Positions 34,498 through 43,179 of a stretch of DNA of 64,000 bases are shown here, piece after piece; the first letter of the stretch is position 1; each line of letters starts with the position of its first letter. Made by a program: the position numbers and the translations under genes. Under the pieces are notes generated by a model, which ran no database searches, was not told the DNA's origin, and was given only the letters and a program-made list of their open reading frames with translations. Source of the stretch: Nocardioides alkalitolerans (GTDB lineage Bacteria; Actinomycetota; Actinomycetes; Propionibacteriales; Nocardioidaceae); assembly GCA_038184435.1 (NCBI GenBank), contig CP116227.1, forward strand, positions 1,579,501-1,643,500. Reading direction: 5' to 3'.

Positions 34498-35883
34498 GTG
34501 GCGTCCACTCCCCCCGTACGGCGCGGGCGCGCCGGCGTCCGGGTCCGCACCACCGTCGCGGCGACGGTCGTGGTCGCCGTCGCGTTCGCACTCGGCGGCC
34601 TGCTGCTCGCACTCGCGCTCGGGCGGTCCCTGACCGACCAGGCCACGTCCACGGCGGAGCAACGCGCGGAGGAGATCGCCGCCCAGGTCGAGCGCTCCGG
34701 CCCGGAGGGCCTCGAACCGGGCACCGCCCCCTCCGGCGGGTCCGCCGCCGAGGACGAGGGGGAGGACGACGACGTCGGGGACGTGGCCTGGCAGGTCACG
34801 ACGGGCGACAGCCTGGTGGCGTCCGCCGGGACCGGGGGCCGGTCCCTGCCCCGCAGCGACGGCACGACCCGCCTCGACGGTGACCGCTACACCGTGGCCG
34901 TCGAGGACGTGGAGCACGAGGACACGACGTACGACGTCGCGGTCGCCGTCTCCCTCGACGAGGCCGGCGACTCGGTGACCGCCCTCGTGCCGCTCCTGGC
35001 GGTGGGGCTGCCCGTCGCGGTGCTGCTCGTCGGGGCCACGACGTGGGTCGTGACCGGGCGGGCGCTGCGTCCCGTCGAGGCCATCCGCGCGCAGGTGGCC
35101 TCCATCGGCGGCGACGACCTCTGCGCCCGCGTGCCCGTGCCGCCGTCGCGGGACGAGGTCGCGCGCCTCGCCACGACGATGAACGGGATGCTCGAGCGCC
35201 TCGAGCGCTCCGCCGACCAGCAACGCCGGTTCGTCTCCGACACCTCCCACGAGCTCCGCTCCCCCCTCGCCGGGCTGCGGCAGACCGCCGAGGTGGCGCG
35301 CTCCCACCCCGACGCGATCGACCAGGCCGAGCTGACGGAGGCCGTGCTCGAGGAGACGGCGCGCATGCAGCACCTCGTCGAGCAGATGCTCGTGCTGACC
35401 CGCACCGCCGAGGGCGGCGGAGGGCGTCGCCGCACCGACGTCGATCTCGACGACCTGCTCCTCGCCGAGGCCACGCGACTGCGCCGGCTGCGACCGGACC
35501 TCGCGGTGGACTCCTCCCGCGTCGTACCGGCCCGGGCGCACGGCGACGGCCCCGCGCTCGCGCAGGTGGTGCGGAACCTCGCGGACAACGCGGCGCGGCA
35601 CGCGACGGGGGCGGTACGCCTCTCCCTGGAGGCCGTCGCGCCGGGCCACGTCGACGTCGTGGTGGAGGACGACGGGTCCGGCGTGCCCGACGACGACCGC
35701 GAACGGGTCTTCGAGCGCTTCGTGCGGCTCGACGAGGCGCGGGCCCGCGACGACGGCGGCAGCGGGCTCGGTCTCGCGATCGTGCGCGAGGTGGCCCGCG
35801 CCCACGGGGGCGACGCGCGGGTCGACGCGGCTGGGCTCGGGGGCGCGCGCTTCGTCGTGCGGCTCCCGGTCACCGCTTCCTGA
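34498..35883 (+). CDS. Sensor histidine kinase
   Basis: A 461-residue membrane kinase. Helices lie at about 17-42 and 161-183, bounding an acidic extracytoplasmic sensor (EDEGEDDDVGD near 85). A HAMP domain follows, then the H-box FVSDTSHELRSPLAGLRQ with the phospho-acceptor His near 252, the N-box VVRNLADNAARHA, and Gly-rich boxes DDGSGVPDDD and GGSGLGLAIV. The acidic sensor suggests binding of cations or cationic peptides, but this is inference. It starts with GTG directly after the regulator gene and is followed by its likely target, a PepSY protein. Confidence 0.94.
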   Translation: MASTPPVRRGRAGVRVRTTVAATVVVAVAFALGGLLLALALGRSLTDQATSTAEQRAEEIAAQVERSGPEGLEPGTAPSGGSAAEDEGEDDDVGDVAWQVTTGDSLVASAGTGGRSLPRSDGTTRLDGDRYTVAVEDVEHEDTTYDVAVAVSLDEAGDSVTALVPLLAVGLPVAVLLVGATTWVVTGRALRPVEAIRAQVASIGGDDLCARVPVPPSRDEVARLATTMNGMLERLERSADQQRRFVSDTSHELRSPLAGLRQTAEVARSHPDAIDQAELTEAVLEETARMQHLVEQMLVLTRTAEGGGGRRRTDVDLDDLLLAEATRLRRLRPDLAVDSSRVVPARAHGDGPALAQVVRNLADNAARHATGAVRLSLEAVAPGHVDVVVEDDGSGVPDDDRERVFERFVRLDEARARDDGGSGLGLAIVREVARAHGGDARVDAAGLGGARFVVRLPVTAS

Positions 35884-35885
35884 AC

Positions 35886-35917
35886 GCGCTTTCAGACGGC
35901 TTCAGGCTGGGTTCAGC
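35886..35917 (+). promoter_or_regulatory. TTCAG repeat array before the PepSY gene
   Basis: TTCAG occurs at 35891, 35901 and 35912, spaced 10 and 11 bp, next to an inverted CTGAA at the end of the kinase gene. The last copy is followed by a cggcac element like that upstream of the response-regulator gene. Likely binding sites of the adjacent regulator. Confidence 0.6.
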
Positions 35918-35983
35918 GACGATCCGGCACGGTGGTGCCACCGCCGGGCGAGGAGCCCGGAACCCGACACCGAGGAGCACCCC

Positions 35984-36652
35984 ATGAGCATCCGTGACCG
36001 CGTCCGCAGCAAGCGCATCATCATCCCCACCGTCGCCGCGATCGCCCTCGTCGGCGTCGGAGGCACCGCGTGGGCCGTCATGGACGACCGCGACGAGCGC
36101 CTCAGCGGCGACCAGCGCTCCAGCGCCGAGGAGGCCGCTCTCGACGAGGTCGGCGGCGGCCGCGTGCTCGAGGTGGACGTCGACGACGACACCGACGAGG
36201 GCGGGCAGCGGGTCTACGAGGTCGAGGTCGTCGACGGCGAGGGCCAGCGCTGGGACGTGACGCTCGACGACGGCTACGCCGTCCTGGTGAGCGAGCGCGA
36301 CGGCAGCGACGACCGGGACGACCGGGACGACCGGGACGACCGCGCGGTGCCGAGCGCCGACGGCTCCGACGCCGCTGGTGCCCCGGAGGGCTCCGCGGCG
36401 ACGGGCCGCGACACCACGACGGACGTCTACGGCCAGACCGTCGACGAGGACGCGCCGCTGACCGAGGACGAGCGTGCGCAGGTCGTGACGGCCGCGGAGG
36501 CGGCGGTCGAGGGCGGCGGCACCGCGGCCGACGTCGACCGCAGCGACGACTCGGGCGAGGGCTACGAGGTCGAGGTGCGCGGGGCCGACGGCGTCGAGTG
36601 GGACGTCACCCTCGCCCCCGACCTGACCGTCATCAGCGCCGTCCGCGACTGA
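35984..36652 (+). CDS. PepSY-domain secreted or membrane-anchored protein
   Basis: A 222-residue protein with a basic start and a hydrophobic helix (about 13-31, IPTVAAIALVGVGGTAWAV), so exported and perhaps anchored. Two PepSY-like units follow: residues 45-105 (AALDEVGGGRVLEVDVDD ... YEVEVVDGEGQRWDVTLDDGYAVLV) and 160-222 (EDERAQVVTAAEAAVEGGGTA ... YEVEVRGADGVEWDVTL). Between them DDR is repeated four times. PepSY proteins often bind or inhibit peptidases and are frequent targets of adjacent two-component systems. RBS GAGGAG precedes the ATG. Confidence 0.88.
   Translation: MSIRDRVRSKRIIIPTVAAIALVGVGGTAWAVMDDRDERLSGDQRSSAEEAALDEVGGGRVLEVDVDDDTDEGGQRVYEVEVVDGEGQRWDVTLDDGYAVLVSERDGSDDRDDRDDRDDRAVPSADGSDAAGAPEGSAATGRDTTTDVYGQTVDEDAPLTEDERAQVVTAAEAAVEGGGTAADVDRSDDSGEGYEVEVRGADGVEWDVTLAPDLTVISAVRD
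36308..36343. repeat. Four tandem 9-bp repeats (gacgaccgg)
   Basis: Four copies of the 9-mer, the last ending gacgaccgc, encode DDR four times in the linker between the two PepSY units. The charged repeat probably forms a flexible spacer. Confidence 0.9.
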
Positions 36653-36660
36653 CGGACGGG

Positions 36661-36760
36661 GCGACACTTTCCCCGGTCAGCCGGGGAAAGTGTCGCTTTG
36701 ACCATCAAATTTGATGGTCAAAGCGGTCGGTTCCCCGGTCAGCCGGGGAACCGACCGCTT
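36661..36760. repeat. Three near-contiguous perfect hairpins, terminator-like element
   Basis: Hairpin 1: 16-bp perfect stem 36661-36676/36681-36696 with loop tcag. Hairpin 2: 30-bp perfect palindrome without loop, 36695-36724, AT-rich in its centre. Hairpin 3: 18-bp perfect stem 36721-36738/36743-36760 with the same tcag loop. Hairpins 1 and 3 share an identical 20-nt core, and neighbouring stems overlap by 2-4 nt. It lies between convergent genes (PepSY and phosphodiesterase-like), so it can act as a bidirectional terminator, but it is far more elaborate than other terminators here. Confidence 0.9.
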
Positions 36761-36766
36761 GAAGCC

Positions 36767-37915
36767 TCAACCAACGAGGATCGGGATGTCCATCTCGTCG
36801 GGGGTGAGCGACCCGTGCAGGCCGATCAGGCCCGTCTCGTAGGAGAACCTGCTCCGCGACACCACCGCCGTGCTCCCCGTCGCCGCGACCACCACGTCGC
36901 CGAGGCGGGGACGCACGGCGTCCGTCGTCTCGCCGAACCAGCCGCGCTCCAGGGCCTCCTCGCGGGTGAGCACCACGCCACGGTCGCCGAGCGTCTCGCG
37001 CCAGGTGGCGACGACGTCGGGCACGGCGCGCGTCGCGCAGTAGAGGTGCCGCAGGCGGGCCTCCCCGCCGAGCAGCCACACGCCGTCGGTGAGCTCGGGG
37101 TGGTCGTCGACGTCGATCCGGTGCGCCGGTCCCGTGTCGACCATCCCGTGGTCCGCGACCACGACCAGCCGGGCGCCCGGCGTCAACGCGTCGCGCAGCT
37201 GCTCGGCCTCCGCGTCGATCATCGCCAGCTGCTGCACCCACGCCGCCGAGGCGACGCCGTGGCGGTGCCCGGTCCAGTCGAGGTCGGCGTCGTACACGTA
37301 GGTCAGCGACGGCCGCCGCGACGTCGCCGCCTGCACGGCCGCGATCCGCTCGCCGGCGCGGTCCGCGCCCACGTACGCCGCCCCCCGGTGCGCGGCGAGC
37401 GTGAGCCCCGACCCGGCGTACTCCCGCTTGTTCACGCTCGTCACGTGCACCCCGCTGGTCGCGAGGCGCTCGAAGAGCGTCGGGTGGGGCTGCCACTCCA
37501 CCGGGTCGATCCGCTTGTCCCACTGCAGGGCCTGCAGGAGCCGGTCGGTGCCGGGGATGCGGCTGGTGAACCCGACGAGCCCGTGGGTGCCGGGCGACAG
37601 GCCGGTGCCGAGCGAGGTCAGGCTGGTGGCCGTCGTGGACGGCACCCCGGCCGTGCCGTGGGCCGCCCCGGCGGCCAGCGCGGACAGGAAGGGCGCCGCC
37701 TCGGCGTGCCGCTCGAGCAGGCGGGCGCCGAGGCCGTCGACGAGGAAGACGACGTACGCCGGCGCGTCCGGCAGCACCAGGTCGCTGGGCCCGTCGTCGT
37801 GGAGCGCGTGGCCGTGGCCGAGCGCGCGGGCGACCGCGGGCACGACGTCGCCGAGCGAGCGGGCGCCGTACGCGGGTGCGACGAACTCCCCGGCCCCACC
37901 CGGCAGGGCGGGCAT
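36767..37915 (-). CDS. Alkaline phosphatase superfamily phosphodiesterase/pyrophosphatase
   Basis: A 382-residue enzyme of the nucleotide pyrophosphatase/phosphodiesterase type. The metal and nucleophile region is VVFLVDGLGARLLERH then GVPSTTATSLTSLGTGLSPGTHGLVG (catalytic Thr), and a later VVVADHGMVD supplies Asp/His metal ligands; YVYDADLDWTGHRHG gives further ligands. No signal peptide is visible. Substrate is unknown. Its ATG overlaps the DUF5998 stop by one base, a conserved actinobacterial pair near tdk. Confidence 0.9.
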   Translation of the reverse strand: MPALPGGAGEFVAPAYGARSLGDVVPAVARALGHGHALHDDGPSDLVLPDAPAYVVFLVDGLGARLLERHAEAAPFLSALAAGAAHGTAGVPSTTATSLTSLGTGLSPGTHGLVGFTSRIPGTDRLLQALQWDKRIDPVEWQPHPTLFERLATSGVHVTSVNKREYAGSGLTLAAHRGAAYVGADRAGERIAAVQAATSRRPSLTYVYDADLDWTGHRHGVASAAWVQQLAMIDAEAEQLRDALTPGARLVVVADHGMVDTGPAHRIDVDDHPELTDGVWLLGGEARLRHLYCATRAVPDVVATWRETLGDRGVVLTREEALERGWFGETTDAVRPRLGDVVVAATGSTAVVSRSRFSYETGLIGLHGSLTPDEMDIPILVG

Positions 37916-38499
37916 CAGGGGCGGGTGCGGGCGGAGAGGGCGTCGGCGAAGGCCAGCAGGTCGACGACGGCCTCCTTGCCGTCGGCCGCGGCCGAGACGC
38001 GGAGCGAGAAGTCCTCGCTGAGGAGGTCCCCCGTGTAGCCGTGGTCGGCGTCGCACTCGGGGTCGTCGCAGCTCGCGGGCATCAGCTCGATGCGGCTCAC
38101 GCCGCCCCAGCCGATGGTGAGGACGGCCTCCGCGGGGAAGCTGGCGCCCTTCGTGGGGTTGGTGGTCATGCGGGTGACGACGACCGACTTCACGGCCGAC
38201 AGCGCCACCGCCTCCGAGGACGTCGACGTGTAGGGCTGCGGCAGCATCTGGTCACCGGCGTGCTCGTCGGTGTGCACCTGGATGAGGCGGCTGGTCGTCA
38301 GCACGGCCACGGTGATGTGGCGCCGCACCTCGTCGCGCTCGATCGTCGGCTCGTGGTGCACGTAGAACGCGACGACCTCCTCGCCGCCGATCGCGCCCTC
38401 GACGCCGTCGACGACGACCTCGGGGTAGTAACCGGTCCGCTCGATGGCGGTGCGGAGGGCAGCGGCAGGATCTGCCGGACGTGTGAAGCGGCTGTGCAT
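37915..38499 (-). CDS. DUF5998 family protein
   Basis: A 194-residue soluble protein of the actinobacterial DUF5998 family. Motifs are TGYYPEVVVDGVEGAIGGEEVVAFYVHHEPTIERDE (conserved start) and IELMPASCDDPECDADHGYTGD with two cysteines. Function unknown; position next to the phosphodiesterase-like gene is conserved. The ATG at MHSRFTRP fits the family length. Confidence 0.88.
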   Translation of the reverse strand: MHSRFTRPADPAAALRTAIERTGYYPEVVVDGVEGAIGGEEVVAFYVHHEPTIERDEVRRHITVAVLTTSRLIQVHTDEHAGDQMLPQPYTSTSSEAVALSAVKSVVVTRMTTNPTKGASFPAEAVLTIGWGGVSRIELMPASCDDPECDADHGYTGDLLSEDFSLRVSAAADGKEAVVDLLAFADALSARTRP

Positions 38500-38609
38500 G
38501 CCTCGAAGTGTGGCACGAGAAGCGCGCGGCACGGGTGTCGAGGGAACCGGCCGGCGGGCGGCGTCCCCGCCGTCGCCGCCGTCGCCGCCGTCCCGGTCGT
38601 GCCGGTGGC

Positions 38610-39230
38610 TCACGCCCCGACCGGCGCCGCGTGCACGATGACGGTCGACTCGAAGCTGTTGCCGTTCCAGTCCCCGCAGGTCATGAGCACCAGGCCGCTG
38701 TCGCCCTCGCTGCGGTAGACGTCGGCGGCGACGTCGCCGAAGTCGGCGACCGGCACGGTCTCGGTGCGCTCGACGGTGAACGCGATGGTGCCCTCGCTGC
38801 CGGTCACGAGGACCTCGTCGCCGACCTCCGCCTCGACCAGCGGGTCGAAGACGGCGTCGTCGACCGAGGCCGTGTGGCCGACGATGACGGCGTTGCCCGG
38901 GGCGCCGGGGACGGAGCCGTCGCGCCACCACCCGGTCTCGTCGAGCGAGGAGGGCACCTCCTGCGCGTTCTCGGGCGTGGTGCCGACGGCCGTCACCGGC
39001 GCGTCGACGTCCAGGTCCGCGATCTCGATGCGCGTGGGTACGCCGACGGGGCCGTCCACGAGGACCCGGGGGGCCGTCGTGGACGACGTCGGCGACGAGG
39101 GCGCCGAGGAGGTGGGTGCCGGCGCAGCCGCGGGGCCCTGCCCCCGCTCCGGGAGGAGCAGGAACAGGGCCCCGGCGCCCAGCACGAGCGCGACGACCGC
39201 GGCGACGGCCCCGAGAAGCCTCTTGCTCAC
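38610..39230 (-). CDS. Class F-like sortase lacking the usual arginine
   Basis: A 206-residue membrane-anchored sortase. A helix at about 6-27 is followed by a Ser/Thr/Pro linker (30-55) and the sortase barrel (55-203). His119 is in IVGHTAS and Cys185 in VLMTCGDW, the expected catalytic pair. The arginine that sortases carry some 8 residues after Cys is not there: no Arg occurs after residue 173, and the corresponding stretch reads NSFESTVIV. The GTG start is 7 nt after the upstream secreted-protein gene. Activity is therefore uncertain. Confidence 0.85.
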   Translation of the reverse strand: MSKRLLGAVAAVVALVLGAGALFLLLPERGQGPAAAPAPTSSAPSSPTSSTTAPRVLVDGPVGVPTRIEIADLDVDAPVTAVGTTPENAQEVPSSLDETGWWRDGSVPGAPGNAVIVGHTASVDDAVFDPLVEAEVGDEVLVTGSEGTIAFTVERTETVPVADFGDVAADVYRSEGDSGLVLMTCGDWNGNSFESTVIVHAAPVGA

Positions 39231-39237
39231 CGCAGGA

Positions 39238-40242
39238 TCAGCGACCGGCGGCGGGCGCGACCGTCGGGTGCGTCGGACGCGTGCCCGTGCCCGCGACGGT
39301 GCAGTCCTGGTCGACCTCGAGCCCGTCGAACTGGATGTCGAGGAAGTCGAGGAGGTCCCCGTCCTCGAGGTCGGCGAAGGAGATGTCGTCACCGGCCACG
39401 ACGTAGACGAACTCCTCGTCGGTGCCGATCTCGGCCGACTCGCCCGGCGCGAGGGTGACCTCGCCGGCCGGCTCGTCGTCGTCCTCGCCGCCGTAGAACG
39501 CGGTGACGTCCACGTCGACGACGTTGGTCAGCGTGAAGGCCTGGCAGCTCGACTCGATCGCCACGAAGACGGGCGTCGTGACGCACTCCTCGTCGACCGT
39601 CACGAAGAAGACGTCCGCGGCACCGGCCGGGAAGGCGTAGCCCTCGTCGGGGGTGGCGGCGACGACCAGGTCCTCGCCCTCGCTCAGCAGGAGGAGCGGG
39701 TAGGTGTCGGGCTCCAGCGGCTCGAGCTCGCCGGTCCAGCCGCCCGCGCCGTCCTCCGCGTAGTCGTAGACGAGGTCGTAGAGCACGCCCGGGACGTCGG
39801 GGATCTCGAGGACGCAGTCGACCGCGGCGACCGGCACCGGGGTGACCTCGACGGGCTCCTCCACGACGGACACGGTGATGGTGTCGGACACGGCCGGCAC
39901 GTTGTTCTCGGTGACGACGAGCTGGAAGGTGTAGTCGTCACCCTCCTCGGCCGCCGCCGGGATGGTGACGTCGACGGTGGAGCCGGTGGCCGCGGCGACC
40001 GTGGGGGCGTCCCAGCCGGTCACGACGCCGACGGCGGAGCCGGCCGGGGCCACGACGACCGCAGCGGCCGGGTCCTGCGGGGTGACGTCCCAGGCGACCG
40101 TGAGCGTCGCGCCCGGGTTCGCCTCGAGGTCGTCGCTGGAGCCGCCGATGGTGAAGTCGTCGACGGTGGCGGCGCTCGCGGGCGAGGCGACCAGGAGGGG
40201 CGCCGCCAGCGCGAGGGCGGAGAAGAGCAGGGTACGACGCAA
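39238..40242 (-). CDS. Secreted protein, unknown, paired with sortase
   Basis: A 334-residue protein with a clear signal peptide (MRRTLLFSALALAAPLLVASPASAA, cleavage after about residue 24). The rest is strand-rich and acidic, with an Ig-like segment (residues 30-130) and Cys residues near 142, 217, 233 and 320 that may pair. The C-terminus (HPTVAPAAGR) has neither an LPXTG motif nor a hydrophobic tail, so it is not an evident sortase substrate. The sortase gene follows 7 nt later, suggesting functional linkage. I do not recognise the family. Confidence 0.75.
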   Translation of the reverse strand: MRRTLLFSALALAAPLLVASPASAATVDDFTIGGSSDDLEANPGATLTVAWDVTPQDPAAAVVVAPAGSAVGVVTGWDAPTVAAATGSTVDVTIPAAAEEGDDYTFQLVVTENNVPAVSDTITVSVVEEPVEVTPVPVAAVDCVLEIPDVPGVLYDLVYDYAEDGAGGWTGELEPLEPDTYPLLLLSEGEDLVVAATPDEGYAFPAGAADVFFVTVDEECVTTPVFVAIESSCQAFTLTNVVDVDVTAFYGGEDDDEPAGEVTLAPGESAEIGTDEEFVYVVAGDDISFADLEDGDLLDFLDIQFDGLEVDQDCTVAGTGTRPTHPTVAPAAGR

Positions 40243-40379
40243 GGATTTCTCGTTTCTTCGTCACGACGGGCTACCGCGCCACGTCAGGGCGCCGCGACCG
40301 TAACAGCGCGGAAGGCGTCGCCGCAGGCGAACGGCGGGATCCGCTGAGCCGATATGTGACGAAAATGCGGAGACCGTCG

Positions 40380-43100
40380 TCACTCCGGGAGCGTGTCCCC
40401 CACCATCGCGGTGAGCCGGCGCACGAACCAGTCCGACCGGGCGTCGGCGACGGGCTCCACCTTGGCCGAGGCGTTGAGCACGGTGGCCCCGCCCGGGCCG
40501 GCGAGCACGAGCGCGAGGTCGAGGGTGCGCACCTGCGGGATGTCGTTCTGCAGCTGGGCGACGCGGCGGACGAGCCGCTCGATGTCCTCGACGTCGGCGA
40601 CATCGCCGCCGCGGTAGCCGAACAGCAGGGGCGCGGCCTTGATCTCCCGCACCATCTCGGCGGCGTCGACCCGGCTCAGCGGCGGGATGCGGTAGACCCG
40701 GTCGCCGAGCAGCTCCGTGAGCGGTCCCGAGATTCCGAACGAGATCACGGGTCCGAACAGCGGGTCCTCCACCGAGCCGATGGAGACGGGCACCCCGGGG
40801 GGCGCGACGCGCTGCACCACGAAGCCGGCCGACTCGGGGTCGGAGATGACGCCGGTGAGGAAGTCCCAGGCGTCCTCCATCTCGCGGGCGTCGTCGATGT
40901 TGCGCCAGACGTGGGCCTGGTCGGGCCGCTCCCGCAGCCGCTCCGCCGTCGCCTTGAGCACGACCTGCCAGCCGAGGCGCTCGCCGGCCGCGACCGCCTC
41001 CTCGCGGGACGTCACGGGCACCGCCGCCCACAGGTCGATCCCGTAGCAGCGGAGCAGCTCGACGAGCTCCTCGGTCGCCAGCACCTTGCCGTCCGGGTGG
41101 CGCAGCAGCACCTCGTTGACGAACCGCTTGGCCGGCGTCGGGTCGATCTCGTCGTCGTCCTCGTCGGCGCCCTGCTTGCCCACCCACACGGCGTACGAGA
41201 CCACCCGCGCGAGCGCGCGCACGGCCGCCTCGACGGCGGGGTACGACGGCACGGAGCCCCGGCCGGCGGTCGAGCCGGCGACGTCGGGGACGCGCAGCAG
41301 CTCGGGGACGCCCTCGGCGCCGAGGAAGGTGGAGACGAGCGGCTTGTCGGACTGCTCCCCCACCGCGGCCAGCACGTTCGCGACGTCCTCGCCCGAGACG
41401 TCGAGCGGCGGGATGTAGACCGCGACGACGGCGTCGACGTCGGGGTCGTCAATGGCGGCGTCGAGGGCGTCCTCGAAGTCCTCCGCGCCTGCGTCGGCGC
41501 CGAGCTGCACCGACTTGTTGACGACGAGGCCCACCGACACCGCGGCGTCGGTGGCGAGCAGGCCCAGCGCGTCGGAGTTGCCGACGACCGCGACGCGACG
41601 GCCGCGCGGCAGCGGCTGGTGGGCGAGCAGCTGGGCGACGTCGAACATCTCGTCGAGGGTGTCCACCTGGATCACGCCGGACTGCGCGAACATCGCGTCG
41701 ACCGCCTCCGGCGGCGCCCCGATCGTGCGCACCGCGTGGCCCATGGGCACGCCCTGGGTGTTCCGCCCCGAGCGCACGGCGACGATCGGCTTGCGGCGCG
41801 AGACACGGCGGGTGATCCGGGAGAACTTGCGCGGGTTGCCGATGGACTCCAGGTAGAGCAGGACGACCTCGGTCGAGGCGTCCTCCTCCCAGTACTGCAG
41901 CAGGTCGTTGCCCGACACGTCCGCGCGGTTGCCCGCCGAGACGAAGGTCGAGAGCCCGAGGCCGCGGTTGTTGACCTTCTCGAGGATCGCCGAGCCGAGC
42001 GCACCCGACTGGCAGAAGAACCCGGCGCGGCCGCGGGGCGGCATGACCGTCGACAGCGAGGCGTTCAGCTGGTGCGACGGGTCGGTGTTGATGATGCCCA
42101 GGCAGTTGGGCCCGATGAGGCGCAGCCCGTAGCTGCGGGCTAGCCCCACGAGACGCCGCTGCCGCTGCCGCCCCTCCTCGCCCGTCTCCGCGAAGCCGGA
42201 GGAGATGACGATGAGGCCGTGCACCCCCTTGGCGGCGCAGTCGAGCACCACGTCCTGCACCGACTCGGCCGGCACCGCGACCACCGCGACGTCCACGTCA
42301 CCTGGGATGTCGCCGACGGACGCGTACGACGGGAGCCCGGCCACCGCCTCCGTCGACGGGTTCACGACGTAGACCCGCCCGGTGTAGTCGCCGGTGACGA
42401 GGTTGCGCACCAGGGTGCGCCCGACGGTGTCCTGGCGCCGGCTGGCGCCGATGATGGCGACCGACCGTGCGTTGAAGAACGCCTCGATCGACGCCGACTC
42501 CGCCCGGTGCTCGCGCTGCTGCATGACGCCGATGGCGGTCTCGGTGGGGTCGATCTCGAACTCCAGCGTCACGACGCCGTCCTCGAAGCCCGAGGCGACC
42601 TTGTAGCCCGCGTCGCGGAAGGTCTGGATCATCCGCTGGTTGTCGGGGAGCACGTCGGCGGAGAAGACCTCGATCCCGCGCTCGCGGCCGGCCTGCGCGA
42701 GGTGCTCGAGCAGCACCTGGGCGATCCCGCGGCCCTGGTGCTCGTCCTCCACGAGGAAGGCCACCTCGGCGCGGCGGTCGTCGTACGCGTCGTACCGGCC
42801 CACCGCGATCATGTCCTCGCCGACGGTCAGCACGAACGCCACCCGGCGGTCGTGGTCGACGTTGGTGAAGCGCAGCACGTCCCGCGGCGAGAGCCGCGGC
42901 ATGGGGGTGAAGAACCGGTAGTACTTCGACTGGTCGGAGACCCGGGCGTAGAAGTCGACGAGCAGCTCGGCGTCCTCCGGACCGATCGGCCGGATGTGCG
43001 CGGTGCGCCCGTCGCGCAGCAGCACGTCCGCCTCCCAGTGCCGGGGCGCCTCGGGCACCTCGGGATCCTCGGAGGCGGGGGTCTCGGGGGCGGAGCTCAC
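40380..43100 (-). CDS. GNAT acetyltransferase fused to acyl-CoA synthetase (ADP-forming-like)
   Basis: A 906-residue fusion. Residues 20-185 are a GNAT domain (VAFLVEDEHQGRGIAQVLLEHL is the acetyl-CoA loop). Residues 205-500 are the CoA-binding and succinyl-CoA-ligase-like part (SVAIIGASRRQDTVG, LIGPNCLGIIN, GRAGFFCQSGALGSAIL) with a His in PMGHAVRTIG. Residues 680-900 are an ATP-grasp domain. In Streptomyces and other bacteria such proteins are protein lysine acetyltransferases (Pat) that silence acyl-CoA synthetases. The GTG start is chosen since it ends the divergent spacer to parC. Confidence 0.93.
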   Translation of the reverse strand: MSSAPETPASEDPEVPEAPRHWEADVLLRDGRTAHIRPIGPEDAELLVDFYARVSDQSKYYRFFTPMPRLSPRDVLRFTNVDHDRRVAFVLTVGEDMIAVGRYDAYDDRRAEVAFLVEDEHQGRGIAQVLLEHLAQAGRERGIEVFSADVLPDNQRMIQTFRDAGYKVASGFEDGVVTLEFEIDPTETAIGVMQQREHRAESASIEAFFNARSVAIIGASRRQDTVGRTLVRNLVTGDYTGRVYVVNPSTEAVAGLPSYASVGDIPGDVDVAVVAVPAESVQDVVLDCAAKGVHGLIVISSGFAETGEEGRQRQRRLVGLARSYGLRLIGPNCLGIINTDPSHQLNASLSTVMPPRGRAGFFCQSGALGSAILEKVNNRGLGLSTFVSAGNRADVSGNDLLQYWEEDASTEVVLLYLESIGNPRKFSRITRRVSRRKPIVAVRSGRNTQGVPMGHAVRTIGAPPEAVDAMFAQSGVIQVDTLDEMFDVAQLLAHQPLPRGRRVAVVGNSDALGLLATDAAVSVGLVVNKSVQLGADAGAEDFEDALDAAIDDPDVDAVVAVYIPPLDVSGEDVANVLAAVGEQSDKPLVSTFLGAEGVPELLRVPDVAGSTAGRGSVPSYPAVEAAVRALARVVSYAVWVGKQGADEDDDEIDPTPAKRFVNEVLLRHPDGKVLATEELVELLRCYGIDLWAAVPVTSREEAVAAGERLGWQVVLKATAERLRERPDQAHVWRNIDDAREMEDAWDFLTGVISDPESAGFVVQRVAPPGVPVSIGSVEDPLFGPVISFGISGPLTELLGDRVYRIPPLSRVDAAEMVREIKAAPLLFGYRGGDVADVEDIERLVRRVAQLQNDIPQVRTLDLALVLAGPGGATVLNASAKVEPVADARSDWFVRRLTAMVGDTLPE

Positions 43101-43179
43101 GGGCCCCAACCTATCGCGCGGGGGTCGCTCACGGCGTGCCCCGTCCGACGCGGCAGGGCGGCAGGAAAGAATGCGCCCC

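Noticed and set aside
36661..36760. CRISPR array or riboswitch
   Set aside because: No regular repeat-spacer pattern, no cas genes, and it lies between the 3' ends of convergent genes, so it is not a leader of either.
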